From the NCBI GenBank assembly GCA_021768625.1, contig JAETUM010000010.1, positions 1 through 61,200 on the forward strand: a stretch of 61,200 nucleotides of DNA, written 5' to 3'. Positions within the stretch are counted from its first letter, which is position 1. Each line of letters opens with the position of its first letter. Origin of the DNA: Candidatus Stoquefichus sp. Lineage in GTDB: Bacteria; Bacillota_I; Bacilli_A; Erysipelotrichales; Coprobacillaceae. Shown here piece by piece: positions 24,135-33,243 of this stretch. The notes under the pieces were generated by a model. That model saw only the letters and a list, made by a program, of their open reading frames with translations. It was not told the origin of the DNA and searched no databases. The position numbers and the translations under genes were made by a program.

Positions 24135-26612
24135 GTGAAACAGAAATTTGATATTATAGGTATGAGTTGTAGTGCTTGTAGTGCAACTATAGATAGAGCT
24201 ATAAGAAAGATTGATGGTATTCAAGACGTTAATGTTAATTTATTAAGTAATAATATGGTTGTTGAATACGATGAAAGTAAAGTTAATGATGCTTTGGTTA
24301 TGAAGACAGTAGAAGATGCTGGATATAAGGCATTGTTAGAAAAAGCAATTATTCAAAAAGATGATAAAGAAAATGTGGTGGAAAATAAGAAAAAGTCACT
24401 TATTTTATCTTTTGTGTTTCTTTTACCATTATTCTATATATCTATGGGACACATGATGGGTGCTCCTTTACCATCTTTTTTACAAGGTCATGAGAATATG
24501 ATGGTGTTTGCTTTAACACAATTATTCTTAACATTACCTATTATGTATTTTAATAGAGGATACTTTCAAAGAGGTTTCAAATCTTTAATGCATAAGAGTC
24601 CAAATATGGATACATTAATTGCAATGGGTTCAAGTGCAGCAGCAATTTATAGTATTTATGCTATCTTTATGATGGGTTATGAATTAGGTCATGGACATAT
24701 GGATTTAGCTCATTCTTATATGATGCAGTTATACTTTGAATCAGCAGGAATGATATTAACATTAATTTCATTGGGAAAATACTTGGAATCACGTTCTAAA
24801 AAGAAAACATCAGAAGCAATTGAAAAGTTAATGAATTTGATGCCATCAACAGCTATTTTATTAAAAGATGGGCAAGAGGTTGTTGTGCCTATAGAAGATG
24901 TTCAAATGAATGATATTGTTGTTGTAAAACCAGGACAAAGTATTCCTGTGGACGGTACTATTATAAAAGGTCAAACATCTATTGATGAATCAATGATTAC
25001 AGGAGAAAGTCTACCTGTTGATAAAAATGTTGATGATAAAGTTATTGGAGCAACTATGAATGTATCAGGATATATTCAAGTTAAAGTTACTCATACAAAT
25101 CAAGATACAGTTTTATCACAAATTATCCAATTGGTAGAAGATGCAAGTTCATCTAAAGCGCCAATAGCTAAGTTGGCTGATAAAATAAGTGGTATCTTTG
25201 TTCCAACAGTAATTATAATTTCATTGATAACATTTATTGTTTGGCTATGTGTTGGACAAACATTTCACTTTGCTTTAACTTGTGCTATTGCAGTATTGGT
25301 TATTTCATGTCCATGTGCTTTAGGTTTAGCGACTCCAACAGCAATTATGGTAGGAACAGGCAAGGGAGCACAATTGGGAATTTTAATAAAATCAGCAGAA
25401 AATCTAGAATTATTATCGAAAGCTGATACAATAGTCTTAGATAAGACAGGAACAATTACACAAGGAAAACCACAAGTGACAGATATTGTTACTCAAAATA
25501 TATCTGATGAAGAATTATTAAAATTAGCTGGTACAATTGAATCAAATTCACAACATCCACTAGCAAAAGCTATTGTTGATTATGTTCATGAAAAAAATAT
25601 TGAACTTGGTCATTTAGAATCATTTGAAATGATTCAGGGGCAAGGATTGAAAGGTTTTTATAATCAAAAGATTCTGTTGTCTGGAAATAAGCGTTTGATG
25701 GAAGAAAACAGTATTGATTTATCATGTGTTTATGAACAATCGCAGGAGTTTGCAAAGGTGGGAAAAACACCATTATATTATGCTTATAATGGTCAACTGG
25801 TTGGTATGATTGTAGTCAGTGATGTTTTAAAAGAGACAAGTCAACAAGCAATCAATTTATTAAAAAGTAAAGGTTTATCTATATATATGTTAACTGGTGA
25901 TAATGCTTTAACAGCTTCAGCGATTGGAAATCAATTAGGGATTCAAACAATAGCAGAAGTCTTGCCTCAAGATAAAGAAAAGCATGTGAGAGATTTACAA
26001 GCAAAAGGGCATCAAGTCATTATGGTAGGAGATGGTATTAATGATGCTCCTGCATTGATGAGAGCAGATGTTGGAATTGCAATGACATCTGGAACAGATA
26101 TAGCTATGGATAGTGCAGATATTGTTTTGATGAAAAATGATTTAAACGATGTATACGCTTCTATTGAATTGAGTCATGCTGTTATTAAAAACATTAAAGA
26201 AAATCTATTTTGGGCATTCTTTTATAACGTTATAGGTATACCAGTAGCAGCAGGAGTGTTCTATTCATTCTTTGGCTGGTTGTTAGATCCAATGTTTGGA
26301 GCGGCTGCCATGAGTTTAAGTTCTGTATTTGTTGTTAGTAATGCATTAAGATTAAGATTTTTTAAACCAAAATATATTCAAACAGAGAAAAAACAGGAGG
26401 AGAAGAAAATGAAGAAAATGAATATTGAAGGAATGATGTGTGCACATTGTCAAGCACATGTAGAAAAAGCATTGAATGGAATTGATGGTGTGAAAGCGAC
26501 TGTTGATTTAAAGAATAATTGTGCTTATCTTGATTTAGAAAAAGAAGTGAGTGAAGATGTATTAAAGAAAGCAGTAGAAGAAGCTGGATATGAAGTGAAA
26601 GGATTTGAATAA
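24135..26612 (+). CDS. copA: Copper-exporting P1B-type ATPase CopA
   Basis: 825 aa with a GTG start after GGGAGG. An N-terminal HMA domain ([14 protein letters not shown]) is followed by the membrane region with [12 protein letters not shown] (CPC ion-binding motif). DKTGT is the phosphorylation site, then SQHPLA and [10 protein letters not shown]. Unusually, a second HMA domain ([14 protein letters not shown]) sits after the last membrane helix, joined by a lysine/glutamate-rich linker at ~750-760. Normally CopZ is a separate chaperone; here it is fused at the C-terminus and also has its own ribosome site (see 26409). Regulation is by CsoR at 24109-24121. Confidence 0.95.
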   Translation: MKQKFDIIGMSCSACSATIDRAIRKIDGIQDVNVNLLSNNMVVEYDESKVNDALVMKTVEDAGYKALLEKAIIQKDDKENVVENKKKSLILSFVFLLPLFYISMGHMMGAPLPSFLQGHENMMVFALTQLFLTLPIMYFNRGYFQRGFKSLMHKSPNMDTLIAMGSSAAAIYSIYAIFMMGYELGHGHMDLAHSYMMQLYFESAGMILTLISLGKYLESRSKKKTSEAIEKLMNLMPSTAILLKDGQEVVVPIEDVQMNDIVVVKPGQSIPVDGTIIKGQTSIDESMITGESLPVDKNVDDKVIGATMNVSGYIQVKVTHTNQDTVLSQIIQLVEDASSSKAPIAKLADKISGIFVPTVIIISLITFIVWLCVGQTFHFALTCAIAVLVISCPCALGLATPTAIMVGTGKGAQLGILIKSAENLELLSKADTIVLDKTGTITQGKPQVTDIVTQNISDEELLKLAGTIESNSQHPLAKAIVDYVHEKNIELGHLESFEMIQGQGLKGFYNQKILLSGNKRLMEENSIDLSCVYEQSQEFAKVGKTPLYYAYNGQLVGMIVVSDVLKETSQQAINLLKSKGLSIYMLTGDNALTASAIGNQLGIQTIAEVLPQDKEKHVRDLQAKGHQVIMVGDGINDAPALMRADVGIAMTSGTDIAMDSADIVLMKNDLNDVYASIELSHAVIKNIKENLFWAFFYNVIGIPVAAGVFYSFFGWLLDPMFGAAAMSLSSVFVVSNALRLRFFKPKYIQTEKKQEEKKMKKMNIEGMMCAHCQAHVEKALNGIDGVKATVDLKNNCAYLDLEKEVSEDVLKKAVEEAGYEVKGFE
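26409..26612 (+). CDS. Probable CopZ chaperone from an internal copA start
   Basis: The ATG at 26409 is in frame with copA and has a perfect AGGAGG (26395-26400) 8 nt upstream. The product would be 67 aa: [20 protein letters not shown] plus the rest of a complete HMA fold with its C-x-x-C copper site. That is the size and sequence type of free CopZ chaperones. The strong internal ribosome site inside the linker suggests the cell makes both fused and free forms from one gene. This is inferred from sequence only. Confidence 0.6.
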   Translation: MKKMNIEGMMCAHCQAHVEKALNGIDGVKATVDLKNNCAYLDLEKEVSEDVLKKAVEEAGYEVKGFE

Positions 26613-26875
26613 TGAAAGCAGATAAGTCACAAGTCACAAGATTATTAAAAACTGCACAAGGACAAATCAACGGTATTTTAAAGATGATTGAACAAGATAG
26701 ATATTGTGTAGATATTTCTAATCAATTAATGGCAACACAAGCTATATTAAAACGTGCAAACAAGGAAATTATTGGTGCACATATGAAACATTGCGTTCAT
26801 GATGCATTAGCTAGTGATGATGCTGAAAAGAAAATAGAAGAAATGATTGGTGTTATAGATCAATTATTAAAGTAA
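26612..26875 (+). CDS. csoR: Copper-sensing repressor CsoR
   Basis: 87 aa all-helical DUF156 repressor. The Cu(I) ligands are at the canonical spacing: C32, H57 and C61 (YCVDIS and HMKHCVH). Tetramers bind the GC-rich operator and leave it when copper is bound. The ATG overlaps the copA stop (TAATG), so translation is coupled. It is autoregulated through the operator ahead of copA. Confidence 0.93.
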   Translation: MKADKSQVTRLLKTAQGQINGILKMIEQDRYCVDISNQLMATQAILKRANKEIIGAHMKHCVHDALASDDAEKKIEEMIGVIDQLLK

Positions 26876-26895
26876 AAAATAGTCGAATGATTTCT

Positions 26896-27204
26896 TCATT
26901 CGGCTATTGCTGTATATTCTATATCACTTTCATGAACCATTTGTTTATAAATACGACTACGATGTGCTATTGAAACAATAGTCACATTTTTCTTTTTATC
27001 ATCAATTTCACAAATAATTCTATATTGTCCAATACGATATGACCAATACTGTTTGAATTGTCCGCTTAATGCCTTACCATATAATCTTGGATGAGAGTCA
27101 TGAGTAAGATGATTGTTAATCCAATTTTTAATTAAATTTTGTAATTGATAATCTAATTTTTTTAAATCATGTTTTGCTTTGTCAGAAAAAATAATGTCAT
27201 ACAT
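26896..27204 (-). CDS. RelE/YafQ-type toxin without an obvious antitoxin
   Basis: 102 aa. IIFSDKAKHDLKKLDYQLQN, then LSGQFKQYWSYRIGQYRIIC and VSIAHRSRIYKQ match the RelE/ParE fold, with the basic catalytic-type residues at the C-terminal strand. Such toxins cleave mRNA on the ribosome. The start at 27204 follows AAAAGGAG. The frame continues upstream to 27273 but that part looks non-coding. No antitoxin frame lies on this strand in the ~190 bp upstream, and none follows. A ~12-residue tail extends beyond the usual end. It may be inactive, or be neutralised by an antitoxin encoded elsewhere. Confidence 0.8.
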   Translation of the reverse strand: MYDIIFSDKAKHDLKKLDYQLQNLIKNWINNHLTHDSHPRLYGKALSGQFKQYWSYRIGQYRIICEIDDKKKNVTIVSIAHRSRIYKQMVHESDIEYTAIAE

Positions 27205-27463
27205 AATTATCGAACTCCTTTTCAAATATGTAAACGATTGGCTTTTTTGTGATTCAATAATAAGACTCATCATTTTGGATAGTTATACATTTTTCTTAAT
27301 ATAACTGTGTGATATATGTTTATTGATTATTTGTTAATGAGATTATAATTATAAATATGATTTTATAAGTATTATATCATTGTATATTGCTTATAGCAAT
27401 AACAATATAAATCTTTTTCTTTGTCATAAAATAGAGTATAATAGACCAAGGGGTGGAAAAGAA

Positions 27464-28912
27464 ATGAAAAATGGTGTTATGATGCAATACTTTGAATGGT
27501 ATTTTGATAATCAAAAACATTTATGGACATTATTAAAAGAAGATGCACAACATTTAAAAGATATTGGAATAACTGCTGTATGGATGCCTCCAGCATTTAA
27601 AGGTATTGGCGGTGTCAATGATGTTGGTTATGGTGTCTATGATATTTATGATTTGGGTGAATTTAATCAACAGGGAACAATTCGTACAAAATATGGAACA
27701 AAAGATGAATATCTTTTAGCTATAGAAACATTACATCAACATGGTCTTTATGCTTATGGTGATATTGTCTTAAATCATAAAATGGGTGCAGATGGAACAG
27801 AGATTGTTAAAGCATATGAAGTGAATCAATCTAATAAAAACGAAACCATTAGTGCAGAAGAAACAATAACAGTTCCAACACTTTTTACTTTCCCTCATAG
27901 AAATAAGAAATACAGTGATTTTACTTGGAATTGGAAATGTTTTGATGGAATAGATTATGATATAGCAACAAAAAGACATGCTACTTTTTTATTTAAGGAT
28001 AAGAATTGGGATCAAGAAGTTGATGATGAAAATGGTAATTTTGATTATTTAATGGGTGCAGATGTTGATTTCTCTTATCCACCAGTACTAGAGGAAATGG
28101 ATAGATGGGGGAAATGGTATTTAGAAATGACTCATTTAGATGGTTTTCGCTTAGATGCTGTTAAACATATTAATGCTGAGTTTTATAAAAATTGGATACA
28201 AAATTTAAGAAATGAATATAAAAAAGAACTATTTACTGTTGGAGAATATTGGCATGGAGATGTCCAACATCTTTTACATTATTTAAAACAAGTTGATTAT
28301 GAAATATCTTTATTTGATGTCCCATTACATTATCGTTTTTATGAAATTAGTCATGCTAATGGACAGTTTGATTTAAGAAGAATATTTGATAATACACTTG
28401 TTCAATGTGATGCAATGCATGCTGTTACATTTGTTGATAATCATGATACGCAGCCTTCTCAAGGATTACAATCTTGGGTGGAAGATTGGTTTAAGCCTTT
28501 GGCTTATGCTTTGATTCTTTTAAGAAAAGATGGGTACCCATGTATATTTTATGGAGATTATTATGGTATTCCTTATAGCCACATATCCTCTCAAAAGAAT
28601 ATGTTGGATAAATTACTTTACTTAAGAAAATACTATGCGATTGGAGAACAATATGATTATTTTGATCATCCAGATATCATTGGATGGGTAAGATATGGAC
28701 ATCCTTCAACAGCATTGGTATGTATAATGAGTGATAGTACAGGTGGAGAAAAATATATGTATGTTGGAAAAGAGTATGCTCAATGTGTATATGTTGATGT
28801 TTTGAATCATGTCCAACAAGAAATTGTTATTGATGAAAATGGAAATGGTTGTTTTATATGTCAAGGTGGAAGTGTGAGCGTATATATTGTTAAAGGAGTT
28901 TATGATGGATAA
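27464..28912 (+). CDS. Cytoplasmic alpha-amylase (GH13)
   Basis: 482 aa with no signal peptide, so intracellular. It begins GVMMQYFEWYFDN, as in the GH13_5 liquefying amylases. The four conserved regions are present: DIVLNHK, GFRLDAVKH (nucleophile D231), GEYWHG (acid/base E261) and FVDNHDT (D328). It hydrolyses alpha-1,4 links in maltodextrin or glycogen. The start at 27464 follows GGGGTGGA; a TATAAT box lies at 27437-27442. The EamA transporter start overlaps its end by 8 nt. Confidence 0.93.
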   Translation: MKNGVMMQYFEWYFDNQKHLWTLLKEDAQHLKDIGITAVWMPPAFKGIGGVNDVGYGVYDIYDLGEFNQQGTIRTKYGTKDEYLLAIETLHQHGLYAYGDIVLNHKMGADGTEIVKAYEVNQSNKNETISAEETITVPTLFTFPHRNKKYSDFTWNWKCFDGIDYDIATKRHATFLFKDKNWDQEVDDENGNFDYLMGADVDFSYPPVLEEMDRWGKWYLEMTHLDGFRLDAVKHINAEFYKNWIQNLRNEYKKELFTVGEYWHGDVQHLLHYLKQVDYEISLFDVPLHYRFYEISHANGQFDLRRIFDNTLVQCDAMHAVTFVDNHDTQPSQGLQSWVEDWFKPLAYALILLRKDGYPCIFYGDYYGIPYSHISSQKNMLDKLLYLRKYYAIGEQYDYFDHPDIIGWVRYGHPSTALVCIMSDSTGGEKYMYVGKEYAQCVYVDVLNHVQQEIVIDENGNGCFICQGGSVSVYIVKGVYDG

Positions 28913-29801
28913 AAAGAGTTTGATTTCAATTCATATTGCAGTTTTATTATTTGGGGCTGCAGGACTTTTTGCAAAGTTGATTCCTATGTCAGCTCTTTTA
29001 TTAACAATGGGAAGAGCTTTATTTTCAGCAATATCTTTATATATGTTTATACATTTTCGTCATTATTCATTAAAGTTAAATAGTATGAAAGATTATTTTT
29101 GGAATGGATTAGCAGGTATATTTTTAACTGTTCATTGGTTTTTCTTTATTATGTCTATTCAAGTTTCTAAGGTTTATATTGGGACAATTACAGTTGCTGC
29201 TTATCCTATATTTGTTATATTTATGGAACCATATCTTTTTAAAGAAAAGTTTCAATTTCAGAATCTTATAAGTGTTATTGTGATTTGTGTAGGGATTGCT
29301 TTTTTAATACCTTCATTTCAACTTAATGATTCTATGACATTAGGTATTTTTTATGGCTTAGTGAGTAGTTTTGCTTTTGCTGCTTTATCTATTATTAATA
29401 GAAGATTAGCTTCTTCTTATAATAGTGTTATTATCTCTTTATATGAACAAACAATTGCAGCATTTATTATGACTCTTGTTATTTCTTTAATTCATCCAAC
29501 TTTAGGAGAAGGATCATTTATTGATTTTATTAATCTTGTGATATATGGAGTTATTTTTACTGCACTAGCTCATTCTTTATATATTAATGGTTTAAAAGAT
29601 ATAAAAGCACAAACAGCAAGTATTATTTCTGTATTAGAACCAGTTTATAGTATTTTTTGGGCTTTGGTATTTTTAAATGAGAGATTAACATCACAAGAAA
29701 TCATAGGAACCATTATTATTATTTTAGCAGTTATGATACATATCATACAAAATAATCGTCAGGGAGAAGAAGACAATGAAAAAATATCAATCTCAAATTA
29801 A
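28905..29801 (+). CDS. EamA-family (DMT) transporter
   Basis: 298 aa with ten hydrophobic helices in two EamA repeats; the second repeat begins around LGIFYGLVSSFAFAALSIIN and ends with SVLEPVYSIFWALVFLNE. It is probably an exporter of small metabolites. AAAGGAG lies inside the amylase end and the ATG overlaps its stop, so the two are coupled. The MATE gene starts 26 nt before its end. Confidence 0.9.
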   Translation: MDKKSLISIHIAVLLFGAAGLFAKLIPMSALLLTMGRALFSAISLYMFIHFRHYSLKLNSMKDYFWNGLAGIFLTVHWFFFIMSIQVSKVYIGTITVAAYPIFVIFMEPYLFKEKFQFQNLISVIVICVGIAFLIPSFQLNDSMTLGIFYGLVSSFAFAALSIINRRLASSYNSVIISLYEQTIAAFIMTLVISLIHPTLGEGSFIDFINLVIYGVIFTALAHSLYINGLKDIKAQTASIISVLEPVYSIFWALVFLNERLTSQEIIGTIIIILAVMIHIIQNNRQGEEDNEKISISN

Positions 29802-31134
29802 ATCAATTTTTCATTTGGCTTGGCCTGCTATAGTTCAAGAAGCATTAAACGTTATTGTTGTATATATAGATACTGCAATGGTTGGAGCTTTAGGAGCAAG
29901 TGCTTCAGCAGCTGTTGGTTTAACAGGGTCAGTAGGTTGGTTGGTTTCATCTGTTGCTGTTGCTTTTGGCATAGGTGTATTAGCTGTATGTGCACAAGCT
30001 GATGGTGCAAATAATCAAGCAAAGGTAAAAAAAGTAGGACAACAAGCTTTGTTTATGACTTTTTTTGTAGGAATAGCTCTTACTGTTATTTGTGTTACCA
30101 TTTCACCATTTTTACCAACATGGCTAGGTGGAGATGTTTCTATTCGTCACGAAGCATCTATGTATTTTATGATTATATCTATACCATTATTATTAAGAAC
30201 GGCTGTTTTGATTTTATCTTCAGCATTAAGAGGTGTTAGTGATATGAAAACACCTATGTTAATTAATCTTTATATGAATATAGTTAATGTTGTTTTCAAC
30301 TTTTTCTTGATATATCCAACACAAAAATATTTTGGAATAACAGTATTTGGAGCAGGGCTAGGAGTAGAAGGTGCTGCTATAGCAACAGCAATTTCTTTTG
30401 CTTTTGGTGGATTATTGATGTTTAAACATTATTATCAAAATCCTTCTTTTCAATTTAAAGATACTGGTTTTCATTTTGATTTACCTGTTTTTAAAGAATG
30501 TTTACGTATTGGAATTCCTGTTGTCATGGAAAGAAGTGTCATTTGTTTAGGACATGTGACGTTTGCATCATTGATTGCTAAACTTGGAGTTGTACCATTT
30601 GCGGCTCATACAATTGCTTTACAAGCAGAGGAAGCTTTTTATATTCCAGGGTATGGGTTTCAATCTGCAGCTTCGACGTTGGTAGGGAATGCAGTTGGAG
30701 AAAAAAGTGAAAGTAAAGTTAAGCAAGTTACATATTTGATTTGTGCGATGACTTTTTCATTGATGTTACTTGCTGGAATTATGTTGTTTTTCTTTGCAGG
30801 TCAATTGATGAGTATTTTTACACCTGATCCTGATGTTATTCGATTAGGAACAAATGTTTTACGTATTGTTTCTGTTTCGGAACCAATATATGGTGTTTTA
30901 GTTATATTAGAAGGAACGTTTAATGGAATGGGAGATACAAAGGGTCCTTTTGTTTATTCTCTTTGTACAATGTGGGGGATAAGAATATTTGGATCTTGGA
31001 TGATGATTCATGTATTTTCATTAGGTTTACAAGCTGTATGGATTATGATGGTTTGTGATAATATTGCAAGATGTTTTCTTTTAACAAGAAGATTCTTTCG
31101 AAAGAAGTGGCTTTATCGTTTAAATATTGAATGA
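29776..31134 (+). CDS. MATE-family efflux transporter
   Basis: 452 aa with twelve membrane helices in two MatE halves. The first begins FHLAWPAIVQEALNVIVVYI, with the family PxxxqxxxxxxxxxxDxxxVG pattern, and the second begins ECLRIGIPVVMERSVICLG. Na+ or H+ antiport of cationic compounds is usual. AGGGAGA precedes the ATG. It is the last gene of the amylase-EamA-MATE operon. Confidence 0.92.
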   Translation: MKKYQSQIKSIFHLAWPAIVQEALNVIVVYIDTAMVGALGASASAAVGLTGSVGWLVSSVAVAFGIGVLAVCAQADGANNQAKVKKVGQQALFMTFFVGIALTVICVTISPFLPTWLGGDVSIRHEASMYFMIISIPLLLRTAVLILSSALRGVSDMKTPMLINLYMNIVNVVFNFFLIYPTQKYFGITVFGAGLGVEGAAIATAISFAFGGLLMFKHYYQNPSFQFKDTGFHFDLPVFKECLRIGIPVVMERSVICLGHVTFASLIAKLGVVPFAAHTIALQAEEAFYIPGYGFQSAASTLVGNAVGEKSESKVKQVTYLICAMTFSLMLLAGIMLFFFAGQLMSIFTPDPDVIRLGTNVLRIVSVSEPIYGVLVILEGTFNGMGDTKGPFVYSLCTMWGIRIFGSWMMIHVFSLGLQAVWIMMVCDNIARCFLLTRRFFRKKWLYRLNIE

Positions 31135-31136
31135 TT

Positions 31137-31382
31137 TTAAGATATTGTTGCATAATAAAATGTCATATAACTTGTTAAGAATATTGATGCATAGAATAAG
31201 AACTGAGTTATTTTTAATTTGAGATAATGAAGTTCTTTTGTTTTGGCTTCTTGAATCAATTGATATGATATAACTAATGAAATAAAATTAAGGACACTGA
31301 GAAATGAACCTATTAAAGATAATAAAGTAAAAATAAGCGTTACATTAATGAAATAATTATCTTTTTGTATATATTGTTTCAT
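31137..31382 (-). CDS. Small two-helix membrane protein
   Basis: 81 aa, not recognised. Two long hydrophobic segments (~14-41 and ~59-80) flank a short polar loop (QEAKTKELHYLKLK). AAGGTGA precedes the ATG, which supports a real gene. It converges with the MATE gene, leaving almost no gap. Confidence 0.65.
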   Translation of the reverse strand: MKQYIQKDNYFINVTLIFTLLSLIGSFLSVLNFISLVISYQLIQEAKTKELHYLKLKITQFLFYASIFLTSYMTFYYATIS

Positions 31383-31482
31383 ATAATCACCTTCTTCATT
31401 TATTATTGTAAAGAAAGTGAATAAATATAACTATCAATTTTTCATGAATATTATGTTAAGTTTATCTAAAGAAGAGTATTTT

Positions 31483-31510
31483 AAAAGTACATTAAAAATG
31501 TACTTTTATT
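31483..31510. terminator. Hairpin after small membrane-protein gene
   Basis: AAAAGTACAT-TAAAA-ATGTACTTTT. On the minus strand it follows the gene ending at 31516. Confidence 0.65.
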
Positions 31511-31515
31511 GATAT

Positions 31516-31791
31516 TTATTTTGCTTTTTTCTTATTTAATACTACTGTGGCAATAATAATAATGACAAGCATAACAACAGCAGCTATTCCTGCAACAGGT
31601 AATAAATCAGGTTTTGCAAAAGCTTTTGTCCACATAGCTATCTTTCTAATAAAAATAGAAATAGCATATCCAGAAGTTGCAGCTCCTAATAAAGCAAGAA
31701 ATGCTTTTAACCATTTAGGAAAAACCTCAGTGAATAAAATTGCAGTCACTAAACATATCAATGCAATAAACACACAAATAACAAAATGCAT
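31516..31791 (-). CDS. Small three-helix membrane protein
   Basis: 91 aa, not recognised. Hydrophobic segments lie at ~3-20, ~27-48 and ~62-85, with a lysine-rich C-terminal end (NKKKAK). AAGGAGG 6 nt before the ATG supports it. Upstream it is divergent from the VanY-type gene. Confidence 0.7.
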   Translation of the reverse strand: MHFVICVFIALICLVTAILFTEVFPKWLKAFLALLGAATSGYAISIFIRKIAMWTKAFAKPDLLPVAGIAAVVMLVIIIIATVVLNKKKAK

Positions 31792-31945
31792 AGAGTAACC
31801 TCCTTTGTATACAACATTTAAAATAGCACAAATTTATGACGATTGCAATATATTCTTTATGTCGAATGTGCAAATAGAATGTTATTTTTGTATGAAATGT
31901 GATATTATATATAATATATAGTATGTTAAAGTGAGGTTGGTAGAA

Positions 31946-33208
31946 ATGAGATTTAATCATGGTAGAAAATATTCATATTATAGTAGTTATACAAGTTCTA
32001 GAAGATCTAGAGTTCGTTGGGATAGAATTGGGATTATTGCAGGTGCAGTTGTTATTGTTTTAGGTGTCGTTATTTGGTTTAACTTAAGCCGTATTCAATT
32101 GATGTTTAAAGGATATTCATTTGGACAACAAAATGATATTTTATCATTAAGTTCAAAAGCAGTAGATGAAGTTTTATCACATGATAAACTAGATAATATT
32201 ACAAATTGGATTGAGGAAAGTCAGAATTATCAATACTATGATGAATATGAAAAGTATTTATCATTACATAAAAGTACAAAAGTCAAAGATGTTGTTAAAA
32301 CAGTAGATGATATTTATGATAATTACGTACCAAAATTAACAACTTTAAAATATACTGATCAACAAATTTGGGAAATTTTAAAAAAAGCAACTGTTAATGA
32401 TATAAAACATATTGTTGAAAAAGAATATACTTTTGCACAGATTGAACCATTTATGAAAGTCAAAGGATTTGTTTTTGCTGATCTTGATAATTATATAAAA
32501 GTCTACGCTGAAAAGAAAAATTATAATTATGCAGTTCTTATTACAACATATCCATTTATTGTTTCTTCCAATGATGTTAATAAATCTTATGTTATTCAAA
32601 ATACTGACGATATTTCTATCTTGGTAAAAAAAGGTTTCTACTTACCAGAAAATTATGTTCCAAAAGATTTGGTAACGCCAAAGATGCCAATAGAAGCAAG
32701 TTGTAAAGATCCACAGTTAAGAAAAGAAGCTGCTGATGCACTTATTGAAATGTATAATGCAGCTAAGAGCGAAGGCTATAATTTGGTGATTAATAGTGCA
32801 TATCGTTCTTTTACAAAGCAAAAGGAAACTTATGATGAGTACTTTAAAAAGTATGATCCTATAACTGCTGCTTCATTGGTTTCATTACCTGGAGCAAGTG
32901 AACATCAAACTGGATTAAGTGTTGACTTAACATGTCAAGCAGTTATTGATGATAAACGCAATGGTATTGAAAATAGTAAATTTGGATATAAACCAGATTA
33001 TAAATGGTGTCTTGCGAATTCTTATAAGTATGGATATATTTTAAGATTTGAAGAAGATAAAGCTAATATTACAGGGATAGGAAATGAACCATGGCATTTT
33101 AGATATGTAGGTAAAGAGGCTGCTAAGGAAATTTTTAACAATGGCTGGACTCTTGAAGAATATTGTTTATATAATGGTATTATACCAACAATTAAAGAAA
33201 AGAAATAA
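31946..33208 (+). CDS. Membrane-anchored VanY-type D-Ala-D-Ala carboxypeptidase
   Basis: 420 aa. A basic cytosolic start (RKYSYYSS ... RRSRVRWDR) precedes one membrane anchor (~30-50), a ~180-aa helical stalk, and a C-terminal peptidase_M15 domain. The latter has AYRSF, SLPGASEHQTGLSVDL (zinc site H and D) and NEPWHFRYVG (E and H). It trims peptidoglycan stem peptides outside the cell. No vancomycin-resistance partners are nearby, so it is likely ordinary wall remodelling. The start at 31946 follows GAGGTTGG. Confidence 0.9.
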   Translation: MRFNHGRKYSYYSSYTSSRRSRVRWDRIGIIAGAVVIVLGVVIWFNLSRIQLMFKGYSFGQQNDILSLSSKAVDEVLSHDKLDNITNWIEESQNYQYYDEYEKYLSLHKSTKVKDVVKTVDDIYDNYVPKLTTLKYTDQQIWEILKKATVNDIKHIVEKEYTFAQIEPFMKVKGFVFADLDNYIKVYAEKKNYNYAVLITTYPFIVSSNDVNKSYVIQNTDDISILVKKGFYLPENYVPKDLVTPKMPIEASCKDPQLRKEAADALIEMYNAAKSEGYNLVINSAYRSFTKQKETYDEYFKKYDPITAASLVSLPGASEHQTGLSVDLTCQAVIDDKRNGIENSKFGYKPDYKWCLANSYKYGYILRFEEDKANITGIGNEPWHFRYVGKEAAKEIFNNGWTLEEYCLYNGIIPTIKEKK

Positions 33209-33234
33209 TCTAGGAAAACCTAGATTATTTTTTA
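33207..33234 (+). terminator. Terminator after vanY-type gene
   Basis: AATCTAGG-AAAA-CCTAGATT followed by ATTTTTT. Confidence 0.85.
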
Positions 33235-33243
33235 GGAGAGATT

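Noticed and set aside
26877-26909. Hairpin between csoR and the RelE toxin gene (GTCGAATGA ... TCATTCGGC)
   Set aside because: Stem is plausible but there is no T-run on either side, so I do not list it as a terminator.
31946-33208. Vancomycin-resistance locus suggested by the VanY-type peptidase
   Set aside because: No VanH/A/X or VanRS genes are nearby; VanY-domain peptidases are common in ordinary wall turnover.
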